64,000 nt of DNA from Rhizobium etli 8C-3 (GTDB lineage Bacteria > Pseudomonadota > Alphaproteobacteria > Rhizobiales > Rhizobiaceae). Under the pieces are notes generated by a model that was not told the DNA's origin, did no database searches, and worked only from the letters and a program-made list of their open reading frames with translations. This document shows positions 47,611 through 56,607 of the stretch, in pieces. Made by a program: the position numbers and the translations under genes. Each line of letters begins with the position of its first letter. The first letter of the stretch is position 1. The stretch covers positions 189,001-253,000 of the forward strand of contig NZ_CP017241.1 in assembly GCF_001908375.1 (NCBI RefSeq). The letters run 5' to 3'.

Positions 47611-47700
47611 CGCAAACCATCAAGCTGGGCGGCCAAGAGCCGCAATTCGGCTCAGGCATATAATGCCGCCGCGGGCTTGGCAAATTTCAATGGATTGCGA

Positions 47701-48285
47701 TCAGCAATCGTTGCAGGCGACATTGTCGCCCTGTCGCTGGCGGTAATAGTAGGTGCGGCGAATGGTGAGTTCCTGGATGTCGCCTGGAAGAAAATCAGGG
47801 CCGAACGCAAACAGCGTGTAGGGAACGCTGAGATCGGCCCGCACGAGAAAGCTATCTGCCTTCTGCATGTCGGCCGGAATGCCCGTAACGGCGGAATTGG
47901 CCGCGTATGGCGCCGTCGTTGCGTCATTTGCCCACGACCATAAAACCTTGGCATTGGCACCGGCATCGATGGTGATGCCGGTCACTTTGATCTGCATGCC
48001 GGTCGTACCGAAGGGAGCGAAAATCGCGCCGGCAACAGAGCTGATCGCGGCCAGCGAGCTTTTGGTCACATCCTGCTGCTGCGTGATCAGGTCTGCGATC
48101 GAGCCGGCAGCGCGGCTGGTGCGTTTGCTGACATTCAACCCCATCGTGATCTCGAAGGCGCCGATATAAAGCATCACCAGGACGGGAAAGAGGATGGCAA
48201 ATTCGATTGCACCAACGCCACTTCGATCGCGCCCGAACCGGACGAGCTTGTCTTTCAGCCTGATCAGGGTTTTGCTCGCCGCCAT
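47701..48285 (-). CDS. TadE/TadF-like pilus pseudopilin
   Basis: 194 residues from ATG 48285. A basic N-terminus then SGVGAIEFAILFPVLVMLYIGAFE (near 23-45), a prepilin-like segment with the Glu after the cleavage site and a hydrophobic helix, the mark of TadE-like proteins. The C-terminal domain is periplasmic, ending with two cysteines (VACNDC). It overlaps its partner by one base. Minor pilins of this kind assist Tad pilus assembly. The frame open upstream to 48609 is a shadow. Confidence 0.88.
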   Translation of the reverse strand: MAASKTLIRLKDKLVRFGRDRSGVGAIEFAILFPVLVMLYIGAFEITMGLNVSKRTSRAAGSIADLITQQQDVTKSSLAAISSVAGAIFAPFGTTGMQIKVTGITIDAGANAKVLWSWANDATTAPYAANSAVTGIPADMQKADSFLVRADLSVPYTLFAFGPDFLPGDIQELTIRRTYYYRQRQGDNVACNDC

Positions 48286-48926
48286 CAGTATTGCTCGTTC
48301 TGGAAGGCGGCTGTGGCGACGATAAGGTAATCGTTCAGCCTCGATCCGTCGGTCGTGCGATATGGAGTGATATAGGGCCGGATAAGATCGGTAACGACCT
48401 GCCAGTGGTAATAGGCGCGAACCATGTTGATCGCGCCTGAGCCGCCGGGCGAATATTGCATTGCGGTCGTATCGAGGCCCGTGGCGTTCATCGGAATGGT
48501 GACGGGGATATCGGAAAACTTGCTGAATGTGCGGATATCGAGCCAAAGTTTGTTCGGCGTGGCGATTTCGCTGTCGGAGCACTGGATCAGGATCGAGACT
48601 TCCTCGCAAAATTCCTGCCGGAATGCCGTGCGGTCCTTATAGGTCGTCTGCCCGACGACATTGGTGATCTGTCCGGTCCGCAGCTTGCGGCTCATGGTAT
48701 CGACGGCGTTGGAGACCAGTTCTTCCGCGGCAAAGGCGATGAAGGTCTCCAGGATTGCGAAGATCACCATGAAATAGGGAATGGCCAGCAGCGCAAATTC
48801 TATCGCCGCCGATCCGTCGCGCGAGCGCGCAAGAGCTAGCCATTTGCCCTGCCGGCCGGCCGGCATGCAGGTTCTGTCTGCCTGATGATCATTGGCCGCG
48901 ACGGGGCCGTCCGATGGAACGTTCAT
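48285..48926 (-). CDS. TadE/TadF-like pilus pseudopilin
   Basis: 213 residues with RDGSAAIEFALLAIPYFMVIF near 35-55, again the prepilin-type helix with the conserved Glu. The following periplasmic domain has CEEVSILIQC near 115, a possible disulfide. It is coupled to the next pseudopilin gene by a one-base overlap and lies 71 bases after the CpaC-N-like gene. Second minor subunit of the Tad pilus. Confidence 0.88.
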   Translation of the reverse strand: MNVPSDGPVAANDHQADRTCMPAGRQGKWLALARSRDGSAAIEFALLAIPYFMVIFAILETFIAFAAEELVSNAVDTMSRKLRTGQITNVVGQTTYKDRTAFRQEFCEEVSILIQCSDSEIATPNKLWLDIRTFSKFSDIPVTIPMNATGLDTTAMQYSPGGSGAINMVRAYYHWQVVTDLIRPYITPYRTTDGSRLNDYLIVATAAFQNEQY

Positions 48927-48997
48927 GCAGCGATCGTAAAGTATGTTCGTTGATTTTCCGTTTCATGGCGGGTCAACAGTTTAATGGATGACGACAG

Positions 48998-49411
48998 TCA
49001 GCCGCCGGCATCTGCCGCATTGTTCTGCTGGGTGTGCTGTTCGCAGTTCGGTGTGCAGGAAAGGACGGAACGATCGGTCTGCCGATAGACACGAACGGTG
49101 TTGCCTTCGTCGATGGAAACGAGGACTGTCTCGTCGAGTATCGCATTGCCGTCGACATCGAGCAGAACGAGATTGGTCGTCCCGAAACTGCGGCCTGTCA
49201 GCACGATCGTCTTTGGGTCGGCAACGGTGGCGTCGGCGACCTTGGAATTGCCGATGATCACTTTGCTGGCTGGCCGGTCGAGCTTCAAAACACGCGCGTG
49301 ATCCATATAGACGCGCAGCACGTCATCCTCGGCGCGCACGGGAGCCTGCAGCCCGCAAAGCATGAGGGTGGCAGCCGCGGTAAAGGAGATGGTCTTGCCG
49401 CTCGATGGCAT
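48998..49411 (-). CDS. Stand-alone CpaC N-domain-like pilus protein
   Basis: 137 residues from ATG 49411 with a signal peptide (ISFTAAATLMLCGLQAPVRA, cut about residue 29). The rest matches the N-terminal domain of secretins such as CpaC (pil_N type): LDRPASKVIIGNSKVADATV and TNLVLLDVDG. The same layout appears in the CpaC secretin of this locus (RLKLGLNKAVVVDLPEEA, VSDPSMADAV). It has two C-terminal cysteines (CTPNC). Probably a periplasmic accessory of the pilus secretin; first gene of the minus arm. Confidence 0.82.
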   Translation of the reverse strand: MPSSGKTISFTAAATLMLCGLQAPVRAEDDVLRVYMDHARVLKLDRPASKVIIGNSKVADATVADPKTIVLTGRSFGTTNLVLLDVDGNAILDETVLVSIDEGNTVRVYRQTDRSVLSCTPNCEQHTQQNNAADAGG

Positions 49412-49825
49412 AGCGTTCTCTTTTATTGGATCCGGATCATAGTCCGGTGGAAATCTCAAGATACAATGGAAAAAAATGGTGAATGAAGCTTTAAGAATTG
49501 CCGGTCCTGCATGATGGCGGCACGTGTTTGTTCAAATCGCGTCAGGCAAGGAGGATTGACGGTGGCAGGATGATCAGTAATGGCGCAGCTTATGTAATGT
49601 ATTGGTTCATCCCGAAGATCTGTGTTCTAAAGGATTTCCGACATAGATAAATTTGAATATATCCGAGTAACGAAATGCTTACCATGGAAGTTTTTACTTT
49701 AGCATTTACGATCTGGTAACCCTCTTCCTTAAGTCGATTGAAACAGCCCCTCGCTAGGTTGTGGCATCCGATCAACGGCAACAGTTGGCGGACGTGCTGA
49801 ACCTCAACTGGAGTTAGGAGTAACC
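49412..49825. other. Intergenic control region between the two pilus arms
   Basis: 414 bases, AT-rich at 49560-49740, with no ORF beyond short shadows. It must hold the promoters of flp and of the minus-strand pilin arm. I see no convincing -35/-10 pair, no CtrA-type TTAA-N7-TTAAC and no strong repeat. TTAGGAGTAACC just before 49826 is the flp ribosome site. Confidence 0.5.
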
Positions 49826-50017
49826 ATGACCAAGCTTTTTAGCCGTTTTCTGAAGGACGAATCCGGCGCGACCGCAATCGAATACGGCCTGATCGCAGCG
49901 CTGATTTCCGTAGCGCTTATCGCCGGTGCAACCACCCTCGGCAACACTTTGAACAACACGTTCACGAACCTCTCCAAGACGATGGATGGCGCAACCGACG
50001 GCACGTCGGCCAAGTAA
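49826..50017 (+). CDS. Flp/Fap major pilin
   Basis: 63 residues: a short leader MTKLFSRFLKDESG, then the Flp motif ATAIEYGLIAALISVALIAG with the Glu-Tyr pair at positions 5-6 after the predicted prepilin peptidase cut (Gly-Ala). The C-terminal half is Thr/Asn-rich. The TAGGAG ribosome site is strong, fitting high expression. Two hairpins after the gene probably limit read-through into cpaA. Confidence 0.95.
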   Translation: MTKLFSRFLKDESGATAIEYGLIAALISVALIAGATTLGNTLNNTFTNLSKTMDGATDGTSAK

Positions 50018-50050
50018 GTTTGGTTCCGAAGACTATATGCCAAAATAGAA

Positions 50051-50101
50051 GAGGCGCAGAAATGCGCCTCGACTGACTAGCGGCTCGCATCGCGAGCTTT
50101 T
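50051..50101 (+). terminator. Two hairpins after flp, the second terminator-like
   Basis: GAGGCGC/GCGCCTC (50051-50057 with 50064-50070) and GCTCGC/GCGAGC (50083-50088 with 50092-50097) followed by TTTT. Placed between flp and cpaA, they should lower transcription of the assembly genes relative to the pilin. Confidence 0.65.
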
Positions 50102-50117
50102 CGGGACAGTGCTTAAA

Positions 50118-50630
50118 ATGATCGCAGCCGCAATCTTCGTGATCTTTCCGCTGTGTCTAGCGTTAGCTGCTTTCACCGATCTTATCTCGATGACGATACC
50201 GAACCGTGTATCGCTTATTCTCGTCATTTCATTTCTGATCATCGCCCCGCTGACAGGGATGGCCATCCCGGAAATCGGCATGCATCTTGCCGCAGGCCTC
50301 GCGGTATTTTGCGGCTGCTTTGCGCTTTTTGCCTTGAATGTTATGGGCGGAGGGGACGCGAAGCTTCTTACGGCTACTGCCCTCTGGTTCGGCTTCAATC
50401 AAAGCTTGTTCCTGTTCATCTGCTGCGTCGGCGTGATTGGTGGTTTCCTGACATTCGTCATCCTGATGATTCGGGCGCAATCCCACGCGATCCTTGCCAT
50501 CGGTCTGCCTGTTCCCAATTCACTTCTGCTCGCAAAGAAAATTCCCTACGGTATCGCGATCGCCATTGGCGGCTTCATGGCCTTCCCGAGTTCGCCAATA
50601 TTGAACGGTGCGCTGGAATCGCTGAAGTAA
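50118..50630 (+). CDS. cpaA: Prepilin peptidase CpaA (A24)
   Basis: 170 residues from ATG 50118; a GTG lies three codons upstream. Integral membrane aspartic peptidase with both catalytic motifs: AAFTDLISMTIPNRVS near 18 and NVMGGGDAKLLTA near 80, in which the Asp of FTD and of GGGD are the active residues. It matures the Flp pilin and TadE/F proteins by cleaving before the conserved Glu segment. It lacks the N-methylating domain, as usual for the Tad type. Confidence 0.93.
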   Translation: MIAAAIFVIFPLCLALAAFTDLISMTIPNRVSLILVISFLIIAPLTGMAIPEIGMHLAAGLAVFCGCFALFALNVMGGGDAKLLTATALWFGFNQSLFLFICCVGVIGGFLTFVILMIRAQSHAILAIGLPVPNSLLLAKKIPYGIAIAIGGFMAFPSSPILNGALESLK

Positions 50631-50637
50631 CGGTGAT

Positions 50638-50683
50638 TTAAACGTCCGTTAACTTAAGTTGTAAGTGTTCCGTTAACTATAAT
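50638..50683 (+). promoter_or_regulatory. CtrA-type box and -10 element upstream of cpaB
   Basis: TTAAACGTCCGTTAAC at 50638-50653 is an exact TTAA-N7-TTAAC CtrA consensus. A perfect TATAAT lies at 50678-50683, 24 bases after the box; the box ends just upstream of the -35 position. It predicts a start near 50690, 50 bases before cpaB. CtrA controls pilus genes in Caulobacter, so cell-cycle control of cpaB onwards is likely. Confidence 0.65.
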
Positions 50684-50739
50684 TACACCAATTTCTGAGC
50701 ATTCTTCGGGTGAACATGCCGTCTCCCGAGGACTGAATA

Positions 50740-51552
50740 ATGAAACCCGCCCGTTTGATAATACTTTCAGTGGCCGTTGTCGCCGCTGGCCTCGCCGGCC
50801 TACTGGCGATGCAGCTTGCCGGACGGGGCGGTGTCGTGACGCAGGTGCAATCGGTCGTCGAAAAAGAGCCGACGGTCAACGTGCTGGTATCGAGCGCCAA
50901 TCTGCCGGTTGGCGCCCGCATCGACGACAAGGCGGTTCACTGGATGGCCTGGCCCAAGGGCGCTGTCGTGCAGGGCTTCATCACCGAAGCCGACAAGCCG
51001 GATGCGGTCAAGGATATGCTGGGTGCTGTGGTCCGCCTGCCGATCTTCGAGGGCGAGCCGATCCGTGCTGAAAAAATCGCCGACTCCAACAGCCGCATCC
51101 TCTCGGCGCTTCTGCCGGCCGGCAAGCGCGCCGTCGCAACGGAAATTTCCGTCGCAACCGGCGCCGGCGGCTTCATCCTTCCGAACGACCGTGTCGACGT
51201 CATCATGGTCCGCAGGGCGCAGGGAAGCGACAAGTTCCTGACCGAAGCCGTGCTGAGCAATGTCCGCGTTCTCGCCATCGATCAGCAGATTCAAGAGAAA
51301 GACGATGGTTCCAAGGCTGTCGTTGGCACCACCGCGACGCTCGAACTGACGCCCGATCAGGCCAAGGTTCTGACGGTCGCGCAGCAGATGGCCGACAAGC
51401 TGTCGCTGGCCTTGCGTTCCGTAGCCGACGCGCAGGAACAGGATACGAGCGCTGCCGACTATCTCCTGAACGGAGACAACGGAAACGCGCTGGTTCAGGT
51501 CATCAAGTCCGGTTCGATCGTCACAGACAGCAGTGCGCCAAAGGCCGAATGA
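50740..51552 (+). CDS. cpaB: Flp pilus assembly protein CpaB (RcpC)
   Basis: 270 residues: one N-terminal membrane helix (LIILSVAVVAAGLAGLLAMQLA), then a SAF-type domain (about 45-110, VNVLVSSANLPVGARIDDKAV) and a C-terminal RcpC domain with GGFILPNDRVDVIMV near 140. Inner-membrane anchored, periplasmic; it stabilises the secretin. Own promoter likely (CtrA box upstream). It is followed by cpaC ten bases later. Confidence 0.93.
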   Translation: MKPARLIILSVAVVAAGLAGLLAMQLAGRGGVVTQVQSVVEKEPTVNVLVSSANLPVGARIDDKAVHWMAWPKGAVVQGFITEADKPDAVKDMLGAVVRLPIFEGEPIRAEKIADSNSRILSALLPAGKRAVATEISVATGAGGFILPNDRVDVIMVRRAQGSDKFLTEAVLSNVRVLAIDQQIQEKDDGSKAVVGTTATLELTPDQAKVLTVAQQMADKLSLALRSVADAQEQDTSAADYLLNGDNGNALVQVIKSGSIVTDSSAPKAE

Positions 51553-51562
51553 GGAAAATTTA

Positions 51563-53068
51563 ATGGTCAACACATTGCGGCGCACCAAGTCCTTCCTCGC
51601 AGGCCTTCTTACACTGACGGTCGCAGCTTCGGGCTTAACGCCTCCCGGCTTCGCGCCACTCGTCGGCGCAGGGACTGCGCATGCAGGTTCGGAAGGCGTC
51701 ATCCAGATCTCGCGGACGGGTCCCGGCGCCCACCGCCGCCTCAAACTCGGCCTTAACAAGGCGGTCGTGGTCGACCTGCCCGAAGAAGCTCATGATATTC
51801 TCGTCTCGGATCCGTCGATGGCCGATGCTGTAACGCGCACCTCGCGCCGCATCTATCTCTTCGGCAAGAAGGTCGGTCAAACGAACATCTTCATTTTCGG
51901 AAGTGATGGCCAGGAGGTCGTGAGCCTCGACATCGAAATCGAACGCGATGTCTCCGGCCTCGAGACGAACCTGAGGCGCTTCATCGTCGACTCCAACATC
52001 AAGGTCGAGATTGTGTCCGACAACATCGTGCTGACCGGCACCGTCCGCACGCCGCAGGATGCCAAGCAGGCCGCCGACCTTGCCCAGGCATTTCTCACAG
52101 GTGGCGAAGCGACGACGCGAACCGAGACGGCCGCTAGCACCGCACAGCAGGGCGATGTCGCGATCTTCGCCGAGGCGCGCCAGCAATCGCAGGTCGTCAA
52201 TCTGCTGCAGATCGAGGGCGAGGACCAGGTCACGCTCAAGGTGACGATCGCCGAAGTCCGTCGCGAAATCCTGAAACAGATCGGCTTCGACAATCTTGTA
52301 TCCAATTCCTCTGGTATGACCGTGGCGCAGCTGGGCTCGCCTGCTGCGGATGGCGTCGCTGCGACGCTCGGTGGCGGACTTGCAGCTCTCTTCAAGACCT
52401 CGATCGGCCGCTACGACATCTCAACCTATCTGAATGCGCTGGAGCAGGCCAAAGTCGTCAGAACGCTCGCCGAGCCTACGCTGACGGCGATTTCCGGACA
52501 GGCTGCCGTCTTCAATTCGGGCGGTCAGGTTCTCTATTCAACGACCGACAACGACGGCAACGTGACCGTTGTCCCCTACAACTACGGCATCAATCTTTCC
52601 TTCAAGCCGGTTGTCCTCTCCTCAGGGCGCATCAGTCTTGAAATCGTGACCAACGTGTCCGAGCCTGCCCCATCCGTCTCGGGTTCGCAGCCGACCTATC
52701 AGCGGCGTTCGGCCGAGACATCCGTCGAACTGCCGTCCGGGGGGTCGATCGCGCTTGCCGGCCTCATCAGGGACAACGTTTCGCAGACGTCGAACGGCAC
52801 GCCGGGTGTGAACAAGATCCCCCTGCTGGGGACATTGTTCCGCCAAAGGACGGTGCAGCGCGAAGAAACCGAGCTTGTCATTATCGCAACCCCCTATCTG
52901 GTACGCCCCGTCGCCCGCAACGAGCTTAACCGGCCGGATGACAATTTCAGCCCGGAACATGATGGCCAGGCGTTCCTCATGAACCGTGTCAACAAGGTTT
53001 ATGGCCGGCGCGAAGCCCCGGTGGCAGACGCGCAATTCCACGGTTCCATTGGGTTTATCTACAAATGA
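51563..53068 (+). CDS. cpaC: Flp pilus secretin CpaC (RcpA)
   Basis: 501 residues from ATG 51563, with GAGGAAAA upstream. Signal peptide about 1-38. Pil_N domain about 60-130, a BON-like segment about 135-190 (IVSDNIVLTGTVRTPQDAKQ), then the secretin beta-barrel domain with VVRTLAEPTLTAISGQAAVFNSGG near 295-318 and GGSIALAGLIRDNVSQ near 393. It forms the outer-membrane ring through which the pilus leaves. Overlaps cpaD by four bases. Confidence 0.95.
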   Translation: MVNTLRRTKSFLAGLLTLTVAASGLTPPGFAPLVGAGTAHAGSEGVIQISRTGPGAHRRLKLGLNKAVVVDLPEEAHDILVSDPSMADAVTRTSRRIYLFGKKVGQTNIFIFGSDGQEVVSLDIEIERDVSGLETNLRRFIVDSNIKVEIVSDNIVLTGTVRTPQDAKQAADLAQAFLTGGEATTRTETAASTAQQGDVAIFAEARQQSQVVNLLQIEGEDQVTLKVTIAEVRREILKQIGFDNLVSNSSGMTVAQLGSPAADGVAATLGGGLAALFKTSIGRYDISTYLNALEQAKVVRTLAEPTLTAISGQAAVFNSGGQVLYSTTDNDGNVTVVPYNYGINLSFKPVVLSSGRISLEIVTNVSEPAPSVSGSQPTYQRRSAETSVELPSGGSIALAGLIRDNVSQTSNGTPGVNKIPLLGTLFRQRTVQREETELVIIATPYLVRPVARNELNRPDDNFSPEHDGQAFLMNRVNKVYGRREAPVADAQFHGSIGFIYK

Positions 53069-53799
53069 GCGGCGCAGGATCGAAAACGATGAAACGACAT
53101 GGTGACCGGGCGATGGCTCAAGGCGCGAAATCCCCGATGCGATGGACCATGCTTGGCGCGGCACTTGCGGCCGCGATGCTTTCCGGCTGCGCGGCTCCAC
53201 GCGACAATCTCACGACCGGCGGGATCCCCGACGACTACCGCCAACGCCATCCGATCGTGGTGGCCGAGGCCGAGCAGACTGTCGACCTCCCAGTTGCCAC
53301 GACGGATCGGCGCTTGACGATTGCCCAGCGCGACATGATCCGCGGCTTTGCAGCCAATTATACATCCCGGGCGTCCGGCCCGGTCTATGTCATGGCCCCG
53401 CAAGGTTCGCCAAATTCGGCTGCCGCAAGCCAGTTGCGGAGCCAGGTGCGGGCCGAGCTCTCGAAGAGAGGGATACCGAGCTCCAAGATCGTCAATGCCA
53501 GTTATTCGGCAGCTCCTGGCGATGCAGCGCCGATCCGCCTCAGTTTCGTGGGCATGACGGCCATGACCACGCAGTGCGGACAATGGCCGAAGGATATCGG
53601 CGGCGGCTTCGACAACCAGAATTATTACAATTTCGGCTGCGCTACCCAGAACAATCTGGCCGCACAGATCGCCAATCCGGAAGATCTGATTGCGCCGCGC
53701 GGCATGACGCCGATCGATGCTGCGCGCCGCAATGACGCCATTACCGAATATCGCGAATACAGGACCATCCTCGAGCACAACAACTCAGACACCTTCTAA
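53065..53799 (+). CDS. cpaD: Flp pilus lipoprotein CpaD
   Basis: 244 residues from the ATG coupled to the cpaC stop (ATGA); ATG 53089 with AGGA nine bases upstream is a good alternative. The lipobox is AAMLSGCAAPR, so it is an outer-membrane-bound lipoprotein. The CpaD family domain contains YRQRHPIVVAEAEQTVDLPV and a C-terminal NYYNFGCATQNNLAAQIANP. It supports CpaC assembly. Confidence 0.92.
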   Translation: MSGAGSKTMKRHGDRAMAQGAKSPMRWTMLGAALAAAMLSGCAAPRDNLTTGGIPDDYRQRHPIVVAEAEQTVDLPVATTDRRLTIAQRDMIRGFAANYTSRASGPVYVMAPQGSPNSAAASQLRSQVRAELSKRGIPSSKIVNASYSAAPGDAAPIRLSFVGMTAMTTQCGQWPKDIGGGFDNQNYYNFGCATQNNLAAQIANPEDLIAPRGMTPIDAARRNDAITEYREYRTILEHNNSDTF

Positions 53800-53818
53800 T
53801 GAGGAGCGGATCCAGACG

Positions 53819-55099
53819 ATGAGCCCGATCGAATACGAGATCAAGAACACGACGGAGCTGCAGCATGCCGAAGACGCCGTTCGCATGGGCGAGCTGGAAA
53901 ACATGCGGCCGCTGCCGCGGATTTCCGTGCATGCCTTCTGCGAAAGCGAGGCGCTTCAGCGGGTGATGGAGCGCTGCGGCAACGATCGGCGGATGGCCAA
54001 GGTCAGCCTGCGGATCACCAGCGGCGGAATTGCGGCTGCTGCGAACATGTTCGCCAGCGCTCCGACCCCAAATCTGATCATCCTCGAAACAAAGGCCAAT
54101 GCGGCAAGCCTTCTCCTGGAGCTTGCGCCGCTTGCGGCCGTCTGCGATCCAAGCACCAAGGTCGTTATCGTCGGTTACTACAACGATATTGCACTTTACC
54201 GGGAGCTGATCCGCAACGGCATTTCCGAATACATGGTTCAGCCGATCGCGATGCCGGACATCATGATGGCCCTGGCGTCGATCTTCGTCGACCCAGATGC
54301 CGAGCCGCTTGGCCGCAGCATTGCCTTCATCGGATCCAAGGGAGGCACCGGAGCCTCGACGATCGCCCACAACTGCGCCTTCGGCATCTCCAATCTGTTC
54401 TCGACCGAGACGATCCTTGCCGATCTCGATCTGCCTTACGGCACGGCAAATATCGATTTCGACCAGGATCCGACGCAGGGGATCGCAGAGGCGGTCTTTG
54501 CTCCCGATCGGCTGGACGAGGTTTTTCTCGACCGACTGCTGACGAAATGTTCTGAACACCTGTCGCTGCTTGCAGCACCCTCGCTCCTCGACCGCGCCTA
54601 TGATTTCGATGGCCAGGCATTTCAGCCGGTTCTTGAAGTGCTGCAGCGCAGCGCGCCGGTAACGGTGCTGGATGTCCCGCACGCCTGGTCGGAATGGACG
54701 CGTTCGGTCCTGGCTGCAGTGGATGAGGTCGTTATCTGCGCCGTTCCCGATCTTGCGAACCTGCGCAATGCAAAGAACATGCTCGATGCCCTGCGCAAGC
54801 TGCGCCCGAACGACAAGATGCCGCATCTGATCCTCAACCAGGTGGGCATGCCGAAACGGCCGGAAATCGCCCCGTCCGATTTCTGCGAACCGCTCGAGAT
54901 CGAGCCGATCGCGATCATTCCCTTCGACGTCGCTCTGTTCGGCAATGCCGCCAATAGCGGTCGCATGATCTCCGAGATGGACCCGAAATCGCCGACCGCC
55001 GAAACCTTCTCTCAGTTGGCACACATCGTCACCGGCCGTGTGGCGATCAAGAAGGCGAAGCGGGGCGGGCTGATGGGGCTGCTGAAGCGCGCCAAGTAA
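53819..55099 (+). CDS. cpaE: Flp pilus assembly ATPase CpaE (TadZ)
   Basis: 426 residues from ATG 53819. The N-terminal half (about 40-155) is an atypical receiver-like domain. A MinD/ParA-type ATPase follows, with the deviant Walker A IGSKGGTGASTIAHN near 165-179 and DLDLPYGTANIDFDQDP near 201. CpaE/TadZ localises the pilus machine to the pole. Codons open upstream to 53717 lie inside cpaD and are excluded. Confidence 0.94.
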   Translation: MSPIEYEIKNTTELQHAEDAVRMGELENMRPLPRISVHAFCESEALQRVMERCGNDRRMAKVSLRITSGGIAAAANMFASAPTPNLIILETKANAASLLLELAPLAAVCDPSTKVVIVGYYNDIALYRELIRNGISEYMVQPIAMPDIMMALASIFVDPDAEPLGRSIAFIGSKGGTGASTIAHNCAFGISNLFSTETILADLDLPYGTANIDFDQDPTQGIAEAVFAPDRLDEVFLDRLLTKCSEHLSLLAAPSLLDRAYDFDGQAFQPVLEVLQRSAPVTVLDVPHAWSEWTRSVLAAVDEVVICAVPDLANLRNAKNMLDALRKLRPNDKMPHLILNQVGMPKRPEIAPSDFCEPLEIEPIAIIPFDVALFGNAANSGRMISEMDPKSPTAETFSQLAHIVTGRVAIKKAKRGGLMGLLKRAK

Positions 55100-55131
55100 G
55101 CGACGAAAACGAGTAGATTGGATCTTTTGGT

Positions 55132-56607
55132 ATGTTCGGAAAACGCGGAAATGAAGGCCTCGGAAAGGTCGGCGCCGTAAGCGCACCGCCACCGCCGCCG
55201 GCCGCGGCGGCTCCCGCTTCCGCGCCCGCCGTGCTGGTCGAGCCGGCAAGGGATCCTGGCCGGCATCAGGTGACACCGCCGCCGATGCAGGCGCCGCAGC
55301 GCCGGCGGCCGGCCCGCACCGAAGAATATTATGACACCAAGGCGCAGGTCTTCTCGGCGCTGATCGATACGATCGACCTCTCCCAGCTTGCCAAGCTCGA
55401 TGCCGAAAGCGCTCGCGAGGAAATTCGCGACATCGTCAACGACATCATCACCATCAAGAATTTCGCCATGTCGATATCCGAGCAGGAAGAGCTGCTCGAA
55501 GACATCTGCAACGATGTTCTCGGCTATGGTCCGCTGGAGCCGCTGCTCGCGCGCGACGATATCGCCGACATCATGGTCAACGGGGCCGGCAAGACATTCA
55601 TCGAAGTCGGCGGCAAGACGGTCGAATCGGAAATTCGCTTCCGCGACAACGGCCAGCTTCTGTCGATCTGCCAGCGCATCGTCAGCCAGGTCGGCCGCCG
55701 CGTCGATGAATCGAGCCCGATCTGCGACGCCCGTCTTCCGGACGGCTCGCGTGTCAACGTCATCGCCCCGCCGCTCGCCATCGACGGTCCGGCGCTCACG
55801 ATCCGTAAATTCAAGAAGGACAAGCTGACCCTCGATCAGCTCGTCCGCTTCGGCGCGATCACGCCCGAAGGCGCAACGCTCCTGCAGATCATTGGCCGGG
55901 TGCGCTGCAACGTGGTGATCTCCGGCGGTACGGGTTCGGGCAAGACGACGCTGCTGAACTGCCTGACGAACTATATCGACAGAGACGAGCGGGTCATCAC
56001 CTGCGAAGATACGGCCGAACTGCAGCTGCAGCAGCCACATGTGGTTAGGCTGGAAACCCGTCCGCCCAACATCGAAGGCGAAGGCGAGATCACCATGCGT
56101 GACCTCGTCAAGAACTGCCTGCGCATGCGTCCGGAACGCATCATCGTCGGCGAAGTGCGCGGACCGGAGGTTTTCGATCTTCTGCAGGCGATGAATACCG
56201 GTCACGACGGCTCGATGGGAACGATCCACTCGAATTCGCCGCGCGAATGCCTGAGCCGTATCGAATCCATGATCGCCATGGGCGGCTACAGTCTCCCGGC
56301 AAAGACCGTTCGCGAGATCATCTCCGGCTCGATCGACGTCATCATCCAGGCAGCGCGTCTTCGCGACGGCTCGCGGCGCATCACAGCCATTACCGAGGTA
56401 ATCGGCATGGAAGGCGACGTGATCATCACCCAGGACCTGATGCGCTACGAGATTGAAGGCGAGGACGCTGGCGGCCGGCTGATCGGCCGTCATATGTCGA
56501 CCGGTATCGGCAAACCGCATTTCTGGGATCGCGCGCGCTACTATAACGAGGAAAAGCGCCTGGCCGCCGCCCTGGATGAGATGGAAGCAAAGTCGAAGGA
56601 AATATGA
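55132..56607 (+). CDS. cpaF: Flp pilus secretion ATPase CpaF (TadA)
   Basis: 491 residues. A Pro/Ala-rich N-terminus (about 15-60) precedes the type II/IV secretion ATPase core: [12 protein letters not shown] near 264 (Walker A), [14 protein letters not shown] near 330 (Walker B and Asp/His boxes), and [14 protein letters not shown] near 355. A hexameric cytoplasmic motor that drives pilus extension and, in Caulobacter, retraction. Overlaps the tadB start. Confidence 0.97.
   Translation: MFGKRGNEGLGKVGAVSAPPPPPAAAAPASAPAVLVEPARDPGRHQVTPPPMQAPQRRRPARTEEYYDTKAQVFSALIDTIDLSQLAKLDAESAREEIRDIVNDIITIKNFAMSISEQEELLEDICNDVLGYGPLEPLLARDDIADIMVNGAGKTFIEVGGKTVESEIRFRDNGQLLSICQRIVSQVGRRVDESSPICDARLPDGSRVNVIAPPLAIDGPALTIRKFKKDKLTLDQLVRFGAITPEGATLLQIIGRVRCNVVISGGTGSGKTTLLNCLTNYIDRDERVITCEDTAELQLQQPHVVRLETRPPNIEGEGEITMRDLVKNCLRMRPERIIVGEVRGPEVFDLLQAMNTGHDGSMGTIHSNSPRECLSRIESMIAMGGYSLPAKTVREIISGSIDVIIQAARLRDGSRRITAITEVIGMEGDVIITQDLMRYEIEGEDAGGRLIGRHMSTGIGKPHFWDRARYYNEEKRLAAALDEMEAKSKEI

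Noticed and set aside
49691..49735. CtrA box upstream of flp
   Set aside because: TTAC and TTAA elements are present but none has the 7-base spacing of the consensus.
53741..55276. 511-codon minus-strand frame opposite cpaE
   Set aside because: Shadow of cpaE: Arg/His-rich antisense composition and no recognisable motif.
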